From Gavia stellata (taxonomy: Eukaryota; Chordata; Aves; Gaviiformes; Gaviidae), in contig NC_082595.1 of NCBI RefSeq assembly GCF_030936135.1, positions 76,170,135-76,234,134 on the forward strand: a stretch of 64,000 bases of DNA, read 5' to 3'. Below, one piece after another: positions 1 to 10,929 of this stretch. Below the pieces are notes generated by a model. It did no database searches. It saw nothing but the letters and a program-made list of their open reading frames with translations, and was not told where the DNA came from. The first letter of the stretch is position 1; each line of letters begins with the position of its first letter. The position numbers were made by a program, and so were the translations under genes.

Positions 1-45
1 GCCCCGCCCCGCCCCGCCCCGCCCCGCCCCGCCCCGCCCCGCCCC
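1..45. repeat. (GCCCC)9 pentanucleotide repeat
   Basis: Nine uninterrupted GCCCC units open the window. On the minus strand they read GGGGC, so each unit supplies a four-G run that could form a G-quadruplex, and each unit overlaps an Sp1/KLF-type GC box. The array may continue to the left of the window, so the true copy number is unknown. Confidence 0.95.
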
Positions 46-180
46 GCCGGGACCGGCCACCGGCAGCGCGTCCATATAACGCGTCCATCGCCTTTAAGGA
101 ACCGGAGAAGGGTTAAGGAACTGAAAACAAAATGGTCTGTACGGCAATCCTGTGCTTCTGCTGTCAGGCCGCCCGGCGAC
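1..180. promoter_or_regulatory. CpG-rich promoter-like edge
   Basis: The first 180 bases are rich in G+C and CpG, while the DNA from about 190 onward is AT-rich, so this looks like one edge of a CpG-island promoter. GC boxes fill 1-45 and a weak TATA-like CATATAACG lies near 73-81. In amniotes LCA5 is normally followed, head-to-head, by SH3BGRL2, so this could be the flank of that promoter with the gene running leftward out of the window. That is inference from gene order; no SH3BGRL2 coding exon is visible here. Confidence 0.45.
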
Positions 181-287
181 GGTACTTCGGCAATTTGAAT
201 TTCAGACTTTGTGTAGAAAAAGTGAATGTTGAACCGGTATTTTCAGACAATAAATATAATCGCTTGGGTGACTACAGGCAGCTTTAG
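132..287 (+). other. Short open frame (51 codons) beside the left promoter
   Basis: An ATG at 132 sits in a strong Kozak context (A at -3, G at +4), about 85 bases after the last GC box. It opens 51 codons ending in TAG at 285-287. The predicted peptide starts MVCTAILCFCC, has a basic RRR patch after it, and matches no family I recognise. It may be a chance frame inside a divergent non-coding transcript. Coding status is doubtful. Confidence 0.15.
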
Positions 288-1104
288 CTAGCAAGTGTCA
301 TCAAGCAAACTACTAGAAATGCAGATATGGGATACTAATGAAAGAATTAACGGATTATGGATTTATTAATGTCAGTTGACACGGTTTCCCAGGAACTCAG
401 ACTGTCAAATTTGATACTGTTTTAATGAGATTAAGCATTAGACTGATAATGAAGATTGTGGTTGAAACAGTGTCTTTACCAAACATATGACATAATCTTG
501 CATTAAAAAATAACTCTAAACAAAATCAATGTAACACATATTAAATGATAATTTTTAAAACTGGTTAACAACCAGGTCATAAAAATATACTATAGTTGAA
601 GTGTTTTCATTCCAAGGGATTGCATATTTTGTGAGCTTATAGAGGGATCTGTTTTGGCATGAATTTTTTCAATACATTTCTCAATGCCCTTGATGAAAAC
701 ATAGCATTACTGCCTGTAAAATTTGCAATATGACGCACAAATTGCTGATGTGGAAAACAACAAAGACAACAATTCTATTATACAGACTGACTGATCATTT
801 GTTGAGATAAAAAAATGTCCAGTTTTGTTAATGCAGATGTGAACCCAAATGCAAGCTCATCCACCTAAGAACAAAAAACATCAAATTTCCAGATCTGGGG
901 CTGAGTCTTAAAATGCAATGGGACATGGAGAAAGAACCCCATCAGAAGAAATACCGAGGGGATAATCAACAGCAGTTGGGTGCTGATGCCACAGTGAAAA
1001 GTCCTATCAAAACACTGATTGATGTCTCAACCCTTTTTTGTATTGAATCTTCTCTTGGGTGTCTCTCCCTGTATCATCAAAAGTTTTATGGACCCCAGTG
1101 ATTC
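288..1104. other. AT-rich intergenic DNA, nothing recognised
   Basis: No exon, repeat family or RNA gene could be recognised. A 62-codon plus-strand frame at 913-1101 has no family resemblance and is treated as chance. Confidence 0.6.
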
Positions 1105-1290
1105 TTGAAATGTTTGTGAAGCCTTTTTAGTTTTTCCAATACCTTTCTTCAAGGGTGGACACCAGAACTGCCTACGTTATTTCAGTTGACAGGTTTCACT
1201 TGTGGCACAGAAAGATGTGATGCCACTTTCCTCTCCAAGCTAAACCCCCAACGGTCAATACTTCCTATCATTTTTTTATTACTTTAACTA
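1105..1290 (-). mobile_element. Very old CR1 relic (C-terminal/3' region), antisense
   Basis: The plus strand carries TTTTTCCAATACC followed by GACACCAGAACTGC and then, after a gap, CACTTGTGG. This order resembles the antisense of the C-terminal part of ancient amniote CR1 elements, where a phrase like GACCAGAACTGCACACAG is characteristic. The match is diverged and short, and boundaries are approximate. A RepeatMasker run with amniote CR1 consensus sequences would settle it. Confidence 0.4.
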
Positions 1291-4200
1291 AAATGGACTT
1301 AAAACCCGAATTACAAATTGACCCTTTTTCCATCTCCAGAACTGCAGTAAACTCATGACTGTGAAAGGTGCAGGACAGAATGAAAGGAGTAGAATCTGCT
1401 CTGTGGTACAGGTGAACCCAATCCTTTCTTGAGGAAGTATTCCCCACCATCGCCTTCTCCCATCTTCTAGTAGCTGGCTCCCCAGACTTCAGATGGTGCA
1501 TCCAGCAGGGAAGCAGTTTGTGTCACTGTGCTGGGCTGCTAGAAGCTTCCCTGCGTGGTGATCAGGAAGAGATAAAGCAAATGTGAGTAAAGTCTACTTC
1601 ACCCGCTCTGTTTGGATGGGCATCTCTCCCTTTTTATTGATGACAGGGGTTGTCCAGAGGACTAGCCCCTAGAGCCTAACATTAACCTTTGTAAACATCC
1701 CTCGTGCAGTCCTTCAATCTGTCTGAGCAGGCCCAGGATTTTGCTTTAACTACCTGAAATATCCCTCCCCATTCACCCGCAGTCCAGGATTGGCTCAGTC
1801 ACTGTCCTTGCTTTTCCGCCGACTGCACAGTGACTGATCTCATTATTTACTGGGTCTTAGGAGAGGATTGACAGTTTCAGTTATAAAAACAGAAAGGGAA
1901 AAACATCCAGAAAGCAGTTTTCATCAATCAAAGCACCCTTGAAGCACAGTATGGAGGCACACCATGAATAATAGAATATTCTAGCTTTTTTATTGCCAAG
2001 AAAAAGTTAAACTACTGCAAATCCTGAGAAGATGAAGAGGATGTTTGTTTACGGTTATCTAATTCCAATAAAGATAATTCCAGTAAGCTGATACATACAT
2101 TGCAAGAGTTTATACACTTCAAGCTGTAAAGGCTCAGACTTACCCTAAATAGGATTTTAACAAATTAAGGTAATTAAGTCAAGAATGCTGTCTCCAAGTT
2201 GCTGTCCTAATCAGTGGTGCCCAAAGTTCCCCAGGCACATGTTCTGCTCAGAGGCATCTCAGCCTTCGCAGTGATGGGCAGCTCAGGACGTATCTCATGG
2301 ATAACTTCAGCTTGTCTACACTCCCTAAACAAGCCTGGCTTGGGAGGCGCATCCACAAATCCAAGGACCCAAGTTTCAACCCCCTCTAACTGAGTGGGCA
2401 CAAATCCCTACCTCCTACTTGCCCAAAGTCTGTGATATGTAAGACTGTGGGCTGAGATGTTGGCACTTCTCCCCCCTCACTGAAAGCGTTCCATTTTGCA
2501 TTAAAAAAAAAAAAAAATTGATGAAACAATCAGGTGCCTAGAAGCAGTGTGAGTTGTCTAGGTGTCTTCCTGAGTCTAACACTAATAAGATGTATTTATA
2601 TTTTGAATGAAGATTTTTTTTAAGGGGAAGATTCTTCTTCATCCCTATATGACACCTGTGTAACCAGGACAATAAAAATGTTTTCAAAGCAGTCGCATTC
2701 AACACTGAAGCCAAATTTATTTCGATATAACATCCATTCTTTTTACTGGTTTCAAAGATACACTTGACCTTATTTCTCTACAACGTAATTTATGTCACTA
2801 AACTCTACAGAGACAGAACAAAACTCATTTGCTATCCTAGCCATAGAAATGAATTTTAAAGCCAAAAGAGACGGATGTTGAGAGGCAACACACATTGCTT
2901 TTGATTAAAGAATATGTCAAAATCATTTGCATTTTTTTTTGTCAAAGACTAATATACATATTGTGACTATGAAATTGTAGATTATGCAAAAGCAGCAGAA
3001 ACAAGTCCACAGACACCACGTTTATCCTTCAAAAAGTAGTTTTCTGGAAAAATATTACTAAATCCTACTAAGAACAAATGCAGCATTTAACATAAAACTG
3101 CCAGATCCTGAACAATCTGCGTGAAATTTTCCTCCCAGTAGCATATGTCTTCTGGAGAAAGATGTCTTTAACTGAAATGTCTCCTTCAAGTAATATTTTT
3201 TTCTAATTAAACATTCAATACATGTTTCCTCAGCATCGTCTCCACCTTCCTAGGCTTTACTGGGCTTTTTTGTTATTTAAGTTGCTTATAAAATACTCGT
3301 TGCTAGCCCATAAGCAACAATTACGTTGTTTTAATTTGGGACCTTGTTAAAACACACCTATATCCACAACATGAGCAGTTAAAGCTTCATATTGTAGTAA
3401 TGAAGCATCTGATTTTACTATGTGGAAATGTTAATTAATCACATTGTAAATTATATTCATGTGATTCATCAGTAACCACTGTTGTTATTCACCTCGTATT
3501 TCTCCACAAGGCAGTTGTGAGCTCAAAATCCAAGCAGGTATACTAAACCAAAGAATTTTAACAAATCCATAACATCTCTGAAATCAACTAGCGCTGTGAA
3601 GTATACGTAAATGTTTCTTTCATTGCACTGTATTTTCCCTTTAATATTTCAGTATTTCACAGCCTGGGAAAATTGTATTGTTAAAAACAATTCACCATGA
3701 GCAGTGCCCAACGTGCTTCTTTTATACATCTTCAAGTTCAGCTGAGTTCACGAAGCCCATTCTCCATTGCCTGTCAGAGACACAAAAGGGGTGTCAGTAA
3801 TGCCTAACAGCTCCAACGCCGCCGCAGTCAGAGAATGCTCAAGAAATTCCCCTTGATGGGTTTGCAACTAGTCATACTATGAGAAGTAACACCAATAGAC
3901 ATTCTTCCAAAGAATTATAAACTAAATTGTAAAAGGTGAGCGGTCACTTTTCAGCGGATGACTTGGGAGCACTTGAGAAAAGAAACAGTGAAAAGATTTT
4001 GGGTCACTTAAGAGTCCAGGGCAGGGGAGACAAGCTTTGAAAGTGATCTTGGGCTTCTCATTTCTCAAGGTAGGTAAGCATGCAGTAAGAAAAGCAGCCA
4101 GCCTCCAAGAAAACCATAGCTTATTTTGACAAACGCATTAAAAAATACAAGGAGACCATGAATATTTATAGCATCAAAACAGACTGACATTTAAGTTTAT

Positions 4201-5717
4201 ATGCATTAGAATTTAAAATATTTTGATGATGGCAGATAATTGGGACCAAAGGGAAGTATGTGCTCATACACAACATATCTTGTACGCAGAAGAATATTCC
4301 AACATACGTTAAAGGAAAAAAACCTTCATCTGGATCTTAACTATATCCATACTCATGCTTTAATGCAGAGATCTTAGTCACATCATCGGCCACCTTTATA
4401 GCAGTGGAGAGAGGGAACAAATACCTACCTTGTTACTGGAAACAGCAGCCTGAACTGGCACTCTTGGCTACCCAGATCTGCAGAACTGGGTAGCCACATT
4501 CCTTTGAGCCAAAATCTCTGCAGTATCAATTCCTGGATTTTGAACAAAGCTTTTCTGCAAGTGCTGATGCAAGATACTACCTCTGGTGTGTATGTAGAGA
4601 TATGTATAAATGTTTACGCATCTGTTCCAATGTGCAGGGCAGTATCATATAGCCTATTCTGAGGAAAAGCATCAGAAAATGTGAAGGCTGAAGGAGCCAA
4701 AAGGGATCTTCTTTGGTATTTCATACTCAATCTGATGGTTTTCACCAGCCTTTGATCTTTTGCAGAAACTGAGTGCCTAAGTCTGAATCTCACAGCCAGG
4801 TTTCACATCATGCCGTACTCCTGGTTAAAGCAAGCAGCATGTCGCTATGACTCCCTTGTTTGTATCATCGTGCGTTCTTTAGGTCCCCACTTCACCAAGT
4901 TATGGTATTCAAAGCAATACCATGAAGATTTTCCCTTTCTGAATTTGAACGCCACCTTTGTTCTGGCAATTCAGGGAATCTGTTTTATCCATCACATTAG
5001 ATGCAGTCATTGTAATAGTTCCCGCCCCATATGCCACAGCCATTGCTACGGTGCAGTGGAAATCAATAGCATTTTTTCTATGCATCAGGGATTTCCCATC
5101 GATATTTATGTATAACAATTAAATGAGCACGGGTTCCACTCATCTGAATAAGCCCAGGGGCTTTATCCCTGTTGGCACCTCTGGGAATATCAAACTGCAT
5201 GACACTATGAACTGATTTAGTCTTTGAAGGTTTCCACCCTCCTTTCTGAAGCAGCCCTCCCCTCAGTTAACCTCTGAAGCTAGGGCCGTTCCTTTCAAGC
5301 CTTTTACTTCCTCATCCAGCTCTTGAACGAAATACTCTGTTTCAGCGACCCTCCCATCCAAGCAAGCAGTTAAGACATCAGACTTGCTTTTACAGAGGCA
5401 GAAGAAAACTGCAAAACATTACTTCTTGCTCAGGTGATTCATTTATTTGTCCTGTCCAAGGGAATCTGAAATACCACACCACTTATCTGCACTGTATCAA
5501 CTGTTACATAAAGGACAATACCTTAAATACATTACTTGCAGGTTTTAGATTAACAAATTTCCATCAATTAATCCCTATGCCGATATTACACAATACCTGA
5601 ATTTATTCCAGTTCAGCAGCTGATTGAAGCATGTTAGCATTCTAGATGGAGCAGTTGATGGAGAAGTCTGGTAAGATGTCATTTGTTCTGAACAAGAGGC
5701 CTGTATTCAGTAGAATG
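1291..5717. other. Intergenic DNA without recognisable genes
   Basis: AT-rich sequence with an A15 run at 2503-2517 and otherwise no clear repeat. Frames at 2207-2401 (minus), 4810-5115 (plus) and 4909-5118 (minus) have no recognisable domain. The block 4900-5200 is less AT-rich than its surroundings and might be an old repeat or conserved element, but I cannot name it. Confidence 0.5.
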
Positions 5718-5778
5718 CAATACCTGTATTCAATACCTGTATTAAATAGACATACTGCCTAAATTCAATACCTGTATT
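5718..5778. repeat. Short direct repeats of CAATACCTGTATT
   Basis: The 13-mer CAATACCTGTATT occurs at 5718-5730 and 5731-5743, directly in tandem, and again at 5766-5778 after 22 bases. Related shorter pieces (CTGTATTCA, CCTATATTTAATA) flank it. This is a small degenerate local duplication with no evident function. Confidence 0.75.
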
Positions 5779-7585
5779 ACCTATATTTAATAACTAATGA
5801 TTAGGTAGTTGCTAACCAAGCCCCAAATGGTTAGTCATGACAATTAGTCTATAAATTATCAACACAAAAAAAAGTCTCTTCCACATTTTTTAATGCTTTC
5901 TCTTGTTGTTTTTTTTAATTGCTTTTTCTGCTTACAATTTTCCTAGCTCCAGTGGGCATGGAGATGGATTATGAATCCCTTTCATCCTATTTACAGCAGC
6001 AACAGCATTTCAGATTCTGGCCTGGCCTGCTGCCAGATACAAGCAATACATTTCCTCCTGTTGCAAGCAGTAAAATTATTCCATCTTTGTTATTCCACAC
6101 TTCCCTGGATCTTTTTGAAGGACATCAATGATTCTCTGCCAGCGTTGCTGTGCTGAATTATATGCTTTAGCTGTTTAGCACAAGGGTGAGATATACAAAG
6201 CCACAAGAGGATGAATTTAAAAAATTATCCACGTGAGGTTTTATTGGTTTTTTAAACCAATTTCATAATAGTAATGCAAATATAGCAAAAACATTAAGGG
6301 CAATTAGGGAGACAATCAAAATTACAAAATTCACTGACTGGTTGTTGGGTTTTTTGCATGCTTCGTGCCTGCTTTCTGGGATTTTAGGATCAAAAAATTA
6401 AAAGCTCCATTCAGCTTGGGAGACTCCATGTCAGGTCTATGCCTCCCAGGTGCTTTTGAAATACCTGTTCCCATCTCCTCTTCTTTTACAGGAGTTTATG
6501 CTGACATGTTTATTATTGCACTCTAGCCTACTCATTAAATTACATTTTCAAGAAATTTATTTAAGCATATTCAGAGTTCTTGTGCACAGTGTCAGTTTTG
6601 AAAATCTCTCAATGCTGACTTTCACAATCATGAATGATTTTTTTTCTTTTTCCATAGAAATGGGTACAATTTTTCCTCCTTAAATTTGTATTCTGGGGGG
6701 GTGGCAATCTTTTAATTTCAAGTGCATTAAAACTGTATTTTCTCACATATTTCCTTGTATTTTATTGTGAAGGTGAGGGGGTTTGCCTGAAAAACATTAC
6801 CTTGGTTAACAAAACTGGTACCTTGTCTTGTTTCCTCCAGTTTCTTTATTTTCATTTAGTGGTCAATGAGTGTTAATTTTGAACATTCGGAACTGCAAAG
6901 AGATGGACAGTTCTGTCGAGTGCGTATCTGTCTCCATCTCCTGAATGTCCCATTTATGCCTTCCCGTGCAGGTAGGTTGTAACAACTTTCATATGAAATA
7001 TTCTGGTTTATTCTACTCCACCCAAATTCTTATGTCACTTTCATCACTCTGCTATCATAACATATTCCATCAGTAAGCAAGGTAAGCAAGATCAGCTATT
7101 TGTTTATTTTTCCCTCCCTCTCTCCAGAAAGGAGTTTGCTTGACTATATTCATTAGTAAAGGTTAGCATTAGAGAAAAAACAAATAGCAGTAACTTGGAG
7201 CAGTAAAAGCCAAAGTTTAGAAACCCTCTTACTTCTTTGTGGAATAAAGCACAACAGCCTTGTTAAATTGCCTGCCCTTGAATTCAAGCTCATTTGCTAG
7301 CTTTACGCAGTACTTTCATCAGTCTCACCCATTTTGGTTTAAGTTCTGCGGTATTGTATAATTTTATACCATTCCTCTTTTTCTTTCCCCCTGGTTTAGG
7401 GGAGTTTTGCTTGTAAATGGTATCACACACACAGAGCACACATGTAGGTAGATATATATATATATGCATAAAACATGTCATATATTGGTTATTCATCTAG
7501 CTTCCCATCCTACTTTCATATTAAAACAAAGAGTATTTTTATCCCTTTTGCCATCTTCTCTGATCAGTCACTACTCCCAGATGTT
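5779..7585. other. AT-rich intergenic DNA, nothing recognised
   Basis: No exon-like frame or named repeat is seen. Small frames at 5919-6131 and 6450-6683 are hydrophobic chance frames in T-rich sequence. A short TA run occurs near 7453-7465. Confidence 0.5.
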
Positions 7586-10265
7586 CACAGAATCACAGAA
7601 TCACTACGGTTGGAAAAGACCTGTAAGATCATCAAGTCCAACCATCAACTAACACCACCATGCCCACTAAACCATGTCCCACAATGACATGTCCACACGT
7701 TCCTTGAACACCTCCAGTGATGGTGACTCCACCACCTCCCTGGGCAGCCTGTTCCAGTGCTTCACCACTCTCTCAGTAAAGAAATTTTTCCTAATATCCA
7801 GTCTGAACCTCCCCTGGTGCAACTTGAGGCCATTTCCTCTTGTCCTGTCGCCAGTTACTTGGGAGAAGAGACCAACACCCACCTCACCACAACCCCCTTT
7901 CAGGTAGTTGTAGACAGCGATGAGGTCTCCCCTCAGCCTCCTCTTCTCCAGACTGAACAACCCCAGTTCCCTCAGCCACCCCTCACCAGCTTTGTCACCC
8001 TTCTCTGGACACGCTCCAGCACCTCAATGATGTCCTTCTTGTAGTGAGGGGCCCAAAACTGAACACAGCATTCGAGGTCTCACCAGCACCGAGTACAGGG
8101 GCACGATCACCTCCCTACTCCCGCTGGCCACACCATTTCTGATACAGGCCAGGATGCCGTTGGCCTTCTTGGCCACCTGGGCACACTGCTGGCTCATATT
8201 CAGCCGGCTGTCAATCAACACCCCCAGGTCCTTTTCTGCGGGGCAGCTTTCCAGCCACTCGTCCCCAAGCCTGTAGTGTTGCATGGGGCCACTTGTGACC
8301 GGCCGCCAACTGGATATCACTCCATTCACGACGACTCTCTGGGCTCGGCCGTCCAGCCAGTTTTTTACGCAGCCAAGAGTGCACCCGTCTAAGCCAAGAT
8401 TCGCCAGCTTCTCCAGGAGAATACTGTGGGAGACTGTGTCGAAGGCTTTACTAAAGTCCAGGCAGACAACATCCACAGCCTTTCCCTCATCCACTAGGCA
8501 GGTCACCTGGTCATAGAAGGAGATCAGGTTGGTCAAGCAGGACCTGCCTTTCATGAACCCATGCTGGCTGGGCCTGATCCCTTGGTTGTCCTGCACGTGC
8601 CCCGTGAGCGCCATCAGGATGAACCTCTCCATAATCTTCCCCGGCACTGAGGTCAGGCTGACAGGCCTGTAGTTCCCCGGATCCTCCTTCTGGCCCTTCT
8701 TGTAGATGGGCATCATGTTGGCAAGCCTCCAGCCATCTGGGACCTCCCCTGTTAACCAGGACTGTTGATAAGTGATGGAGAGTGGCTTGGCAAGCTCCTC
8801 CGCCAGCTCCCTCAGCACCCTTGGGTGGATGCCATCAGGCCCCATAGACTTGTGAGTGTCCAGGTGGCATAGCAGGTCGTTAACTGCTTCCTCCTGGATC
8901 ATGGGGAGCCTATTTTGCTCTCCATCCTTGTCTTCCAGCTCAGGGAGCCGAATACCCTGAGGATACCTGGTGTGGCTATTAAAGACTGAGGCAAAGAAGG
9001 CATTAAGTACCTCAGCCTTTTCCTCATCCTTCGTGACGATGTTCCCTCCCACATCCAGTAAAGGATGGAGACTCTCCTTAGCTCTCTTTTTGTTGTTAAC
9101 GTATTTATAGAAGCATTTTTTGTTATCCCTTATGACCGTGGCCAGATTGAGCTCTAGCTGGGCTTTTGCCTTCCTAATTCCCTCTCTGCATGACCTAACG
9201 AGATCCTTGTACTCTTCTTCAGTTGCCTGCCCCTTCTTCCAAAGGTGATAAACTCTCCTTTTTTTCCCCTGAGTCCCAGCAAAAGCTCCCCGTTCAGCCA
9301 GGCAGGTCATCGTCCGCACAGGCTCTTCTTAAGGCACATGGAGACTGCCTGCTCCTGCGCCTTTAAGATTTCCTTCCTGAAGAAGGTCCAGCCTTCCTGG
9401 GCCCCTTTGCCCTTCAGGACCGTCTCCCAAGGGACCCTCTCAACCAGTGTCCTGAACAGGCCAAAGTCTGCCCTCTGGAAGTCCATCGTAGTGGTTTTGC
9501 TGACCCCCCTCCTTACTTGGCCAAGAATTGAGAACTCTATCATTTCATGGTCACTAAGCCCAAGACAGCCTCCGACCTTCACTTCCCCCACCTCTCTGTT
9601 CGTAAACAGCAGGTCAAGCAGGGCACCTCCCCTGGTAGGCTCGCTTACCAGCTGCGTGAGGAAGTTATCTTCCACACACTCCAGGAACCTCCGGGACTGT
9701 TTCCTCTCTGCTGTGTTATATTTCCAGCACATGTCCAGTAAGTTGAAGTCCCCCACAAGAACAAGGGCTTGCAACTGTGAGACTTCTGCCAGTCGCTTGT
9801 AGAACGCTTTGTCGGCTTCTTTGCCCTGGTTGGGTGGTCTATAACAGACACCCAGCAGGGTATCCGCCTTGTTGGCCTTCCCCCTCATCCTTACCCATAA
9901 GCATTCAACCTTGTTGCCACAATCGTTGAGCTCAATACAATCAAAACACTCCCTAACATACAGAGCCACCCCACCACCTCTCCTTCCTTGCCTATCCCTC
10001 CTGAAGAGTTTATAGCCATCCGTTGCAGCACTCCAGTCATGCGAGTCGTCCCACCATGTTTCTGTGATGGCGACTACGTCATAGCTGTCCTGCTGCACAA
10101 CGGCTTCCAGCTCCTCCTGTTTGCTGCCCATGCTGCGTGCATTGGAGTAGATGCACTTGAGCTGGGCTATCGATTTCACTCTTCCCCCTTGATGACAGTT
10201 GAACTCCACCTGCAGCCAGCAGGCCCGGTGCCATGTAGACCGCCCCATGGTCAAAAAAACCAAAA
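7586..10265 (-). mobile_element. CR1 non-LTR retrotransposon, long copy, inactive
   Basis: A near-complete ORF2 region of a chicken-repeat-1 (CR1) LINE lies in reverse orientation. The 3' end is at 7586, where the octamer-like tail reads ACAGAATCACAGAAT on the plus strand. Going upstream come the C-terminal region, reverse transcriptase and an apurinic-type endonuclease, ending near 10,265 where similarity fades. The 5' UTR and ORF1 are not recognisable, so the copy is probably 5' truncated. Its 3' segment matches the fragment at 34,159 better than the copies at 39.1 and 61.8 kb, so at least two CR1 subfamilies are present. Confidence 0.93.
7667..10263 (-). pseudogene. CR1 ORF2 pseudogene (endonuclease + reverse transcriptase)
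   Basis: Read on the minus strand, an endonuclease domain is open from 10,263 to 9,307, with motifs IYSNARSM, ITETWWD and GDFN. A frameshift near 9,315 leads into a 431-codon reverse transcriptase frame (9,319-8,024), with [13 protein letters not shown] and the LDFSKAFD motif that holds the first catalytic aspartate (about 8,437-8,463). Near 8,285 an in-frame deletion of roughly 235-240 bases, judged against the copy at 39.1 kb, joins the PVTSG block directly to the [10 protein letters not shown] block. It removes the FADD box with the other two catalytic aspartates. A loss of about 5 bases near 8,076 shifts the frame again, and a further small deletion lies near 7,980. The C-terminal part ([14 protein letters not shown]) is open at 7,960-7,667. 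The enzyme cannot be active. Confidence 0.9.
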
Positions 10266-10509
10266 TTCCTCCAACGGAGGAATGTTGCTCTGACCCAAAG
10301 CCTCATTTCCAAACCCCAGATGATGGTAAGTCCCTGAGGCCACCCAAGGTTTCCCTCGATCCCTCTCCTTGGGAGAGGTTATGAGGGGGATGCCTCATTA
10401 CCACACAATGGCTGCTAGCTCAGAGATGGAGTGCTGCTTTCATCCCCTGCACGCCTCTCTGATCTTGCACTTGACGCCTCCTTCGATTACACACACGCAT
10501 CCCTGCAAA
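10266..10509. other. Transition between CR1 and the CpG island
   Basis: Moderate G+C sequence in which CR1 similarity is lost. It may hold the remnant of CR1 5' sequence or unique DNA. A donor-like GGTAAGT occurs near 10,325, with no exon evidence around it. Confidence 0.4.
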
Positions 10510-10512
10510 ACC

Positions 10513-10523
10513 AAGATGGCGGT
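10513..10523 (+). promoter_or_regulatory. YY1-like motif
   Basis: AAGATGGCGGT agrees with the YY1 core AANATGGCGGC except at the last base. In CpG-island promoters such sites often lie just downstream of a start site, so a second upstream start is possible. The ATG within the motif opens a proline-rich chance frame. Confidence 0.5.
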
Positions 10524-10693
10524 GTCAGGGGGACCACCCCCGCCGGGCAGAGCAGGAGGTCGGGGTCACACAGCTCAAGACCCAGCCCGGCCTCCGCCTC
10601 CGCCACCGCCCCAACCGCCGGGGCAGCATCACGGGAGCCGAGGCAGCGCCCGGGCTTTGAGCCCCACCTCCCGTCTCCCCTGCAGCGCCTCAA

Positions 10694-10825
10694 CCAATCA
10701 GCAGTCGGAATGTAGCCTCCTACCAATGGGAAGAGCGGTTGCCCCTCGGCCACCGCCATCCCCCCGTACCAATCAGCCGCCGGCAGCCGCCGCGCGCCGT
10801 CGAGCTGGCAGGGAGGTTAGCCAAT
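10694..10825 (+). promoter_or_regulatory. Cluster of four CCAAT boxes
   Basis: CCAAT pentamers on the plus strand begin at 10,694, 10,723, 10,769 and 10,821, all in the same direction. Two have the ACCAATCAG context and two are CCAATGG, both compatible with NF-Y. The starts are 29, 46 and 52 bases apart. NF-Y boxes usually lie 60-100 bases upstream of the start site, which would place transcription initiation near 10,890-10,930 on the plus strand, in the direction of LCA5. Confidence 0.65.
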
Positions 10826-10860
10826 GGCTGACGACGAGAGCCCGCTTCCTCCTCCGCCCC

Positions 10861-10874
10861 GTTGCTCGGGCAGC
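10861..10874 (+). promoter_or_regulatory. RFX X-box-like motif 1
   Basis: GTTGCT-CG-GGCAGC resembles the imperfect inverted repeat bound by RFX factors (ideal GTTGCC, 1-3 spacer bases, GGCAAC). One base departs from the degenerate consensus in the right half. RFX factors drive many ciliary genes and lebercilin is a ciliary protein, which makes the site plausible. Binding is inferred. Confidence 0.35.
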
Positions 10875-10916
10875 CGCTGTCAATAGCCCCCGCGCGCCGC
10901 GGCGGCCCCTTTAAGC

Positions 10917-10929
10917 GTAGCGTGGCAAC
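10917..10929 (+). promoter_or_regulatory. RFX X-box-like motif 2
   Basis: GTAGCG-T-GGCAAC has a perfect right half-site and a left half that breaks the degenerate GTHNYY pattern at one base. It lies 56 bases after motif 1 and directly after the TTTAAG element, at the expected start-site region. Confidence 0.35.

Noticed and set aside
1..180. First exon of SH3BGRL2 on the minus strand.
   Set aside because: The expected N-terminal coding sequence was not found in the first bases; only promoter-like composition supports the idea.
2207..2401. A 64-codon minus-strand frame in a more G+C-rich patch.
   Set aside because: No domain or homology recognised; too short to support.
4810..5118. Frames open on both strands, the minus one somewhat protein-like.
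   Set aside because: No recognisable domain, no splice sites in sensible positions, and the frame is short; it may be an old unnamed repeat.
8283..9802. Plus-strand frames overlapping the first CR1 copy.
   Set aside because: They are antisense shadows of the CR1 reverse transcriptase and endonuclease, and similar shadows recur in the other CR1 copies.
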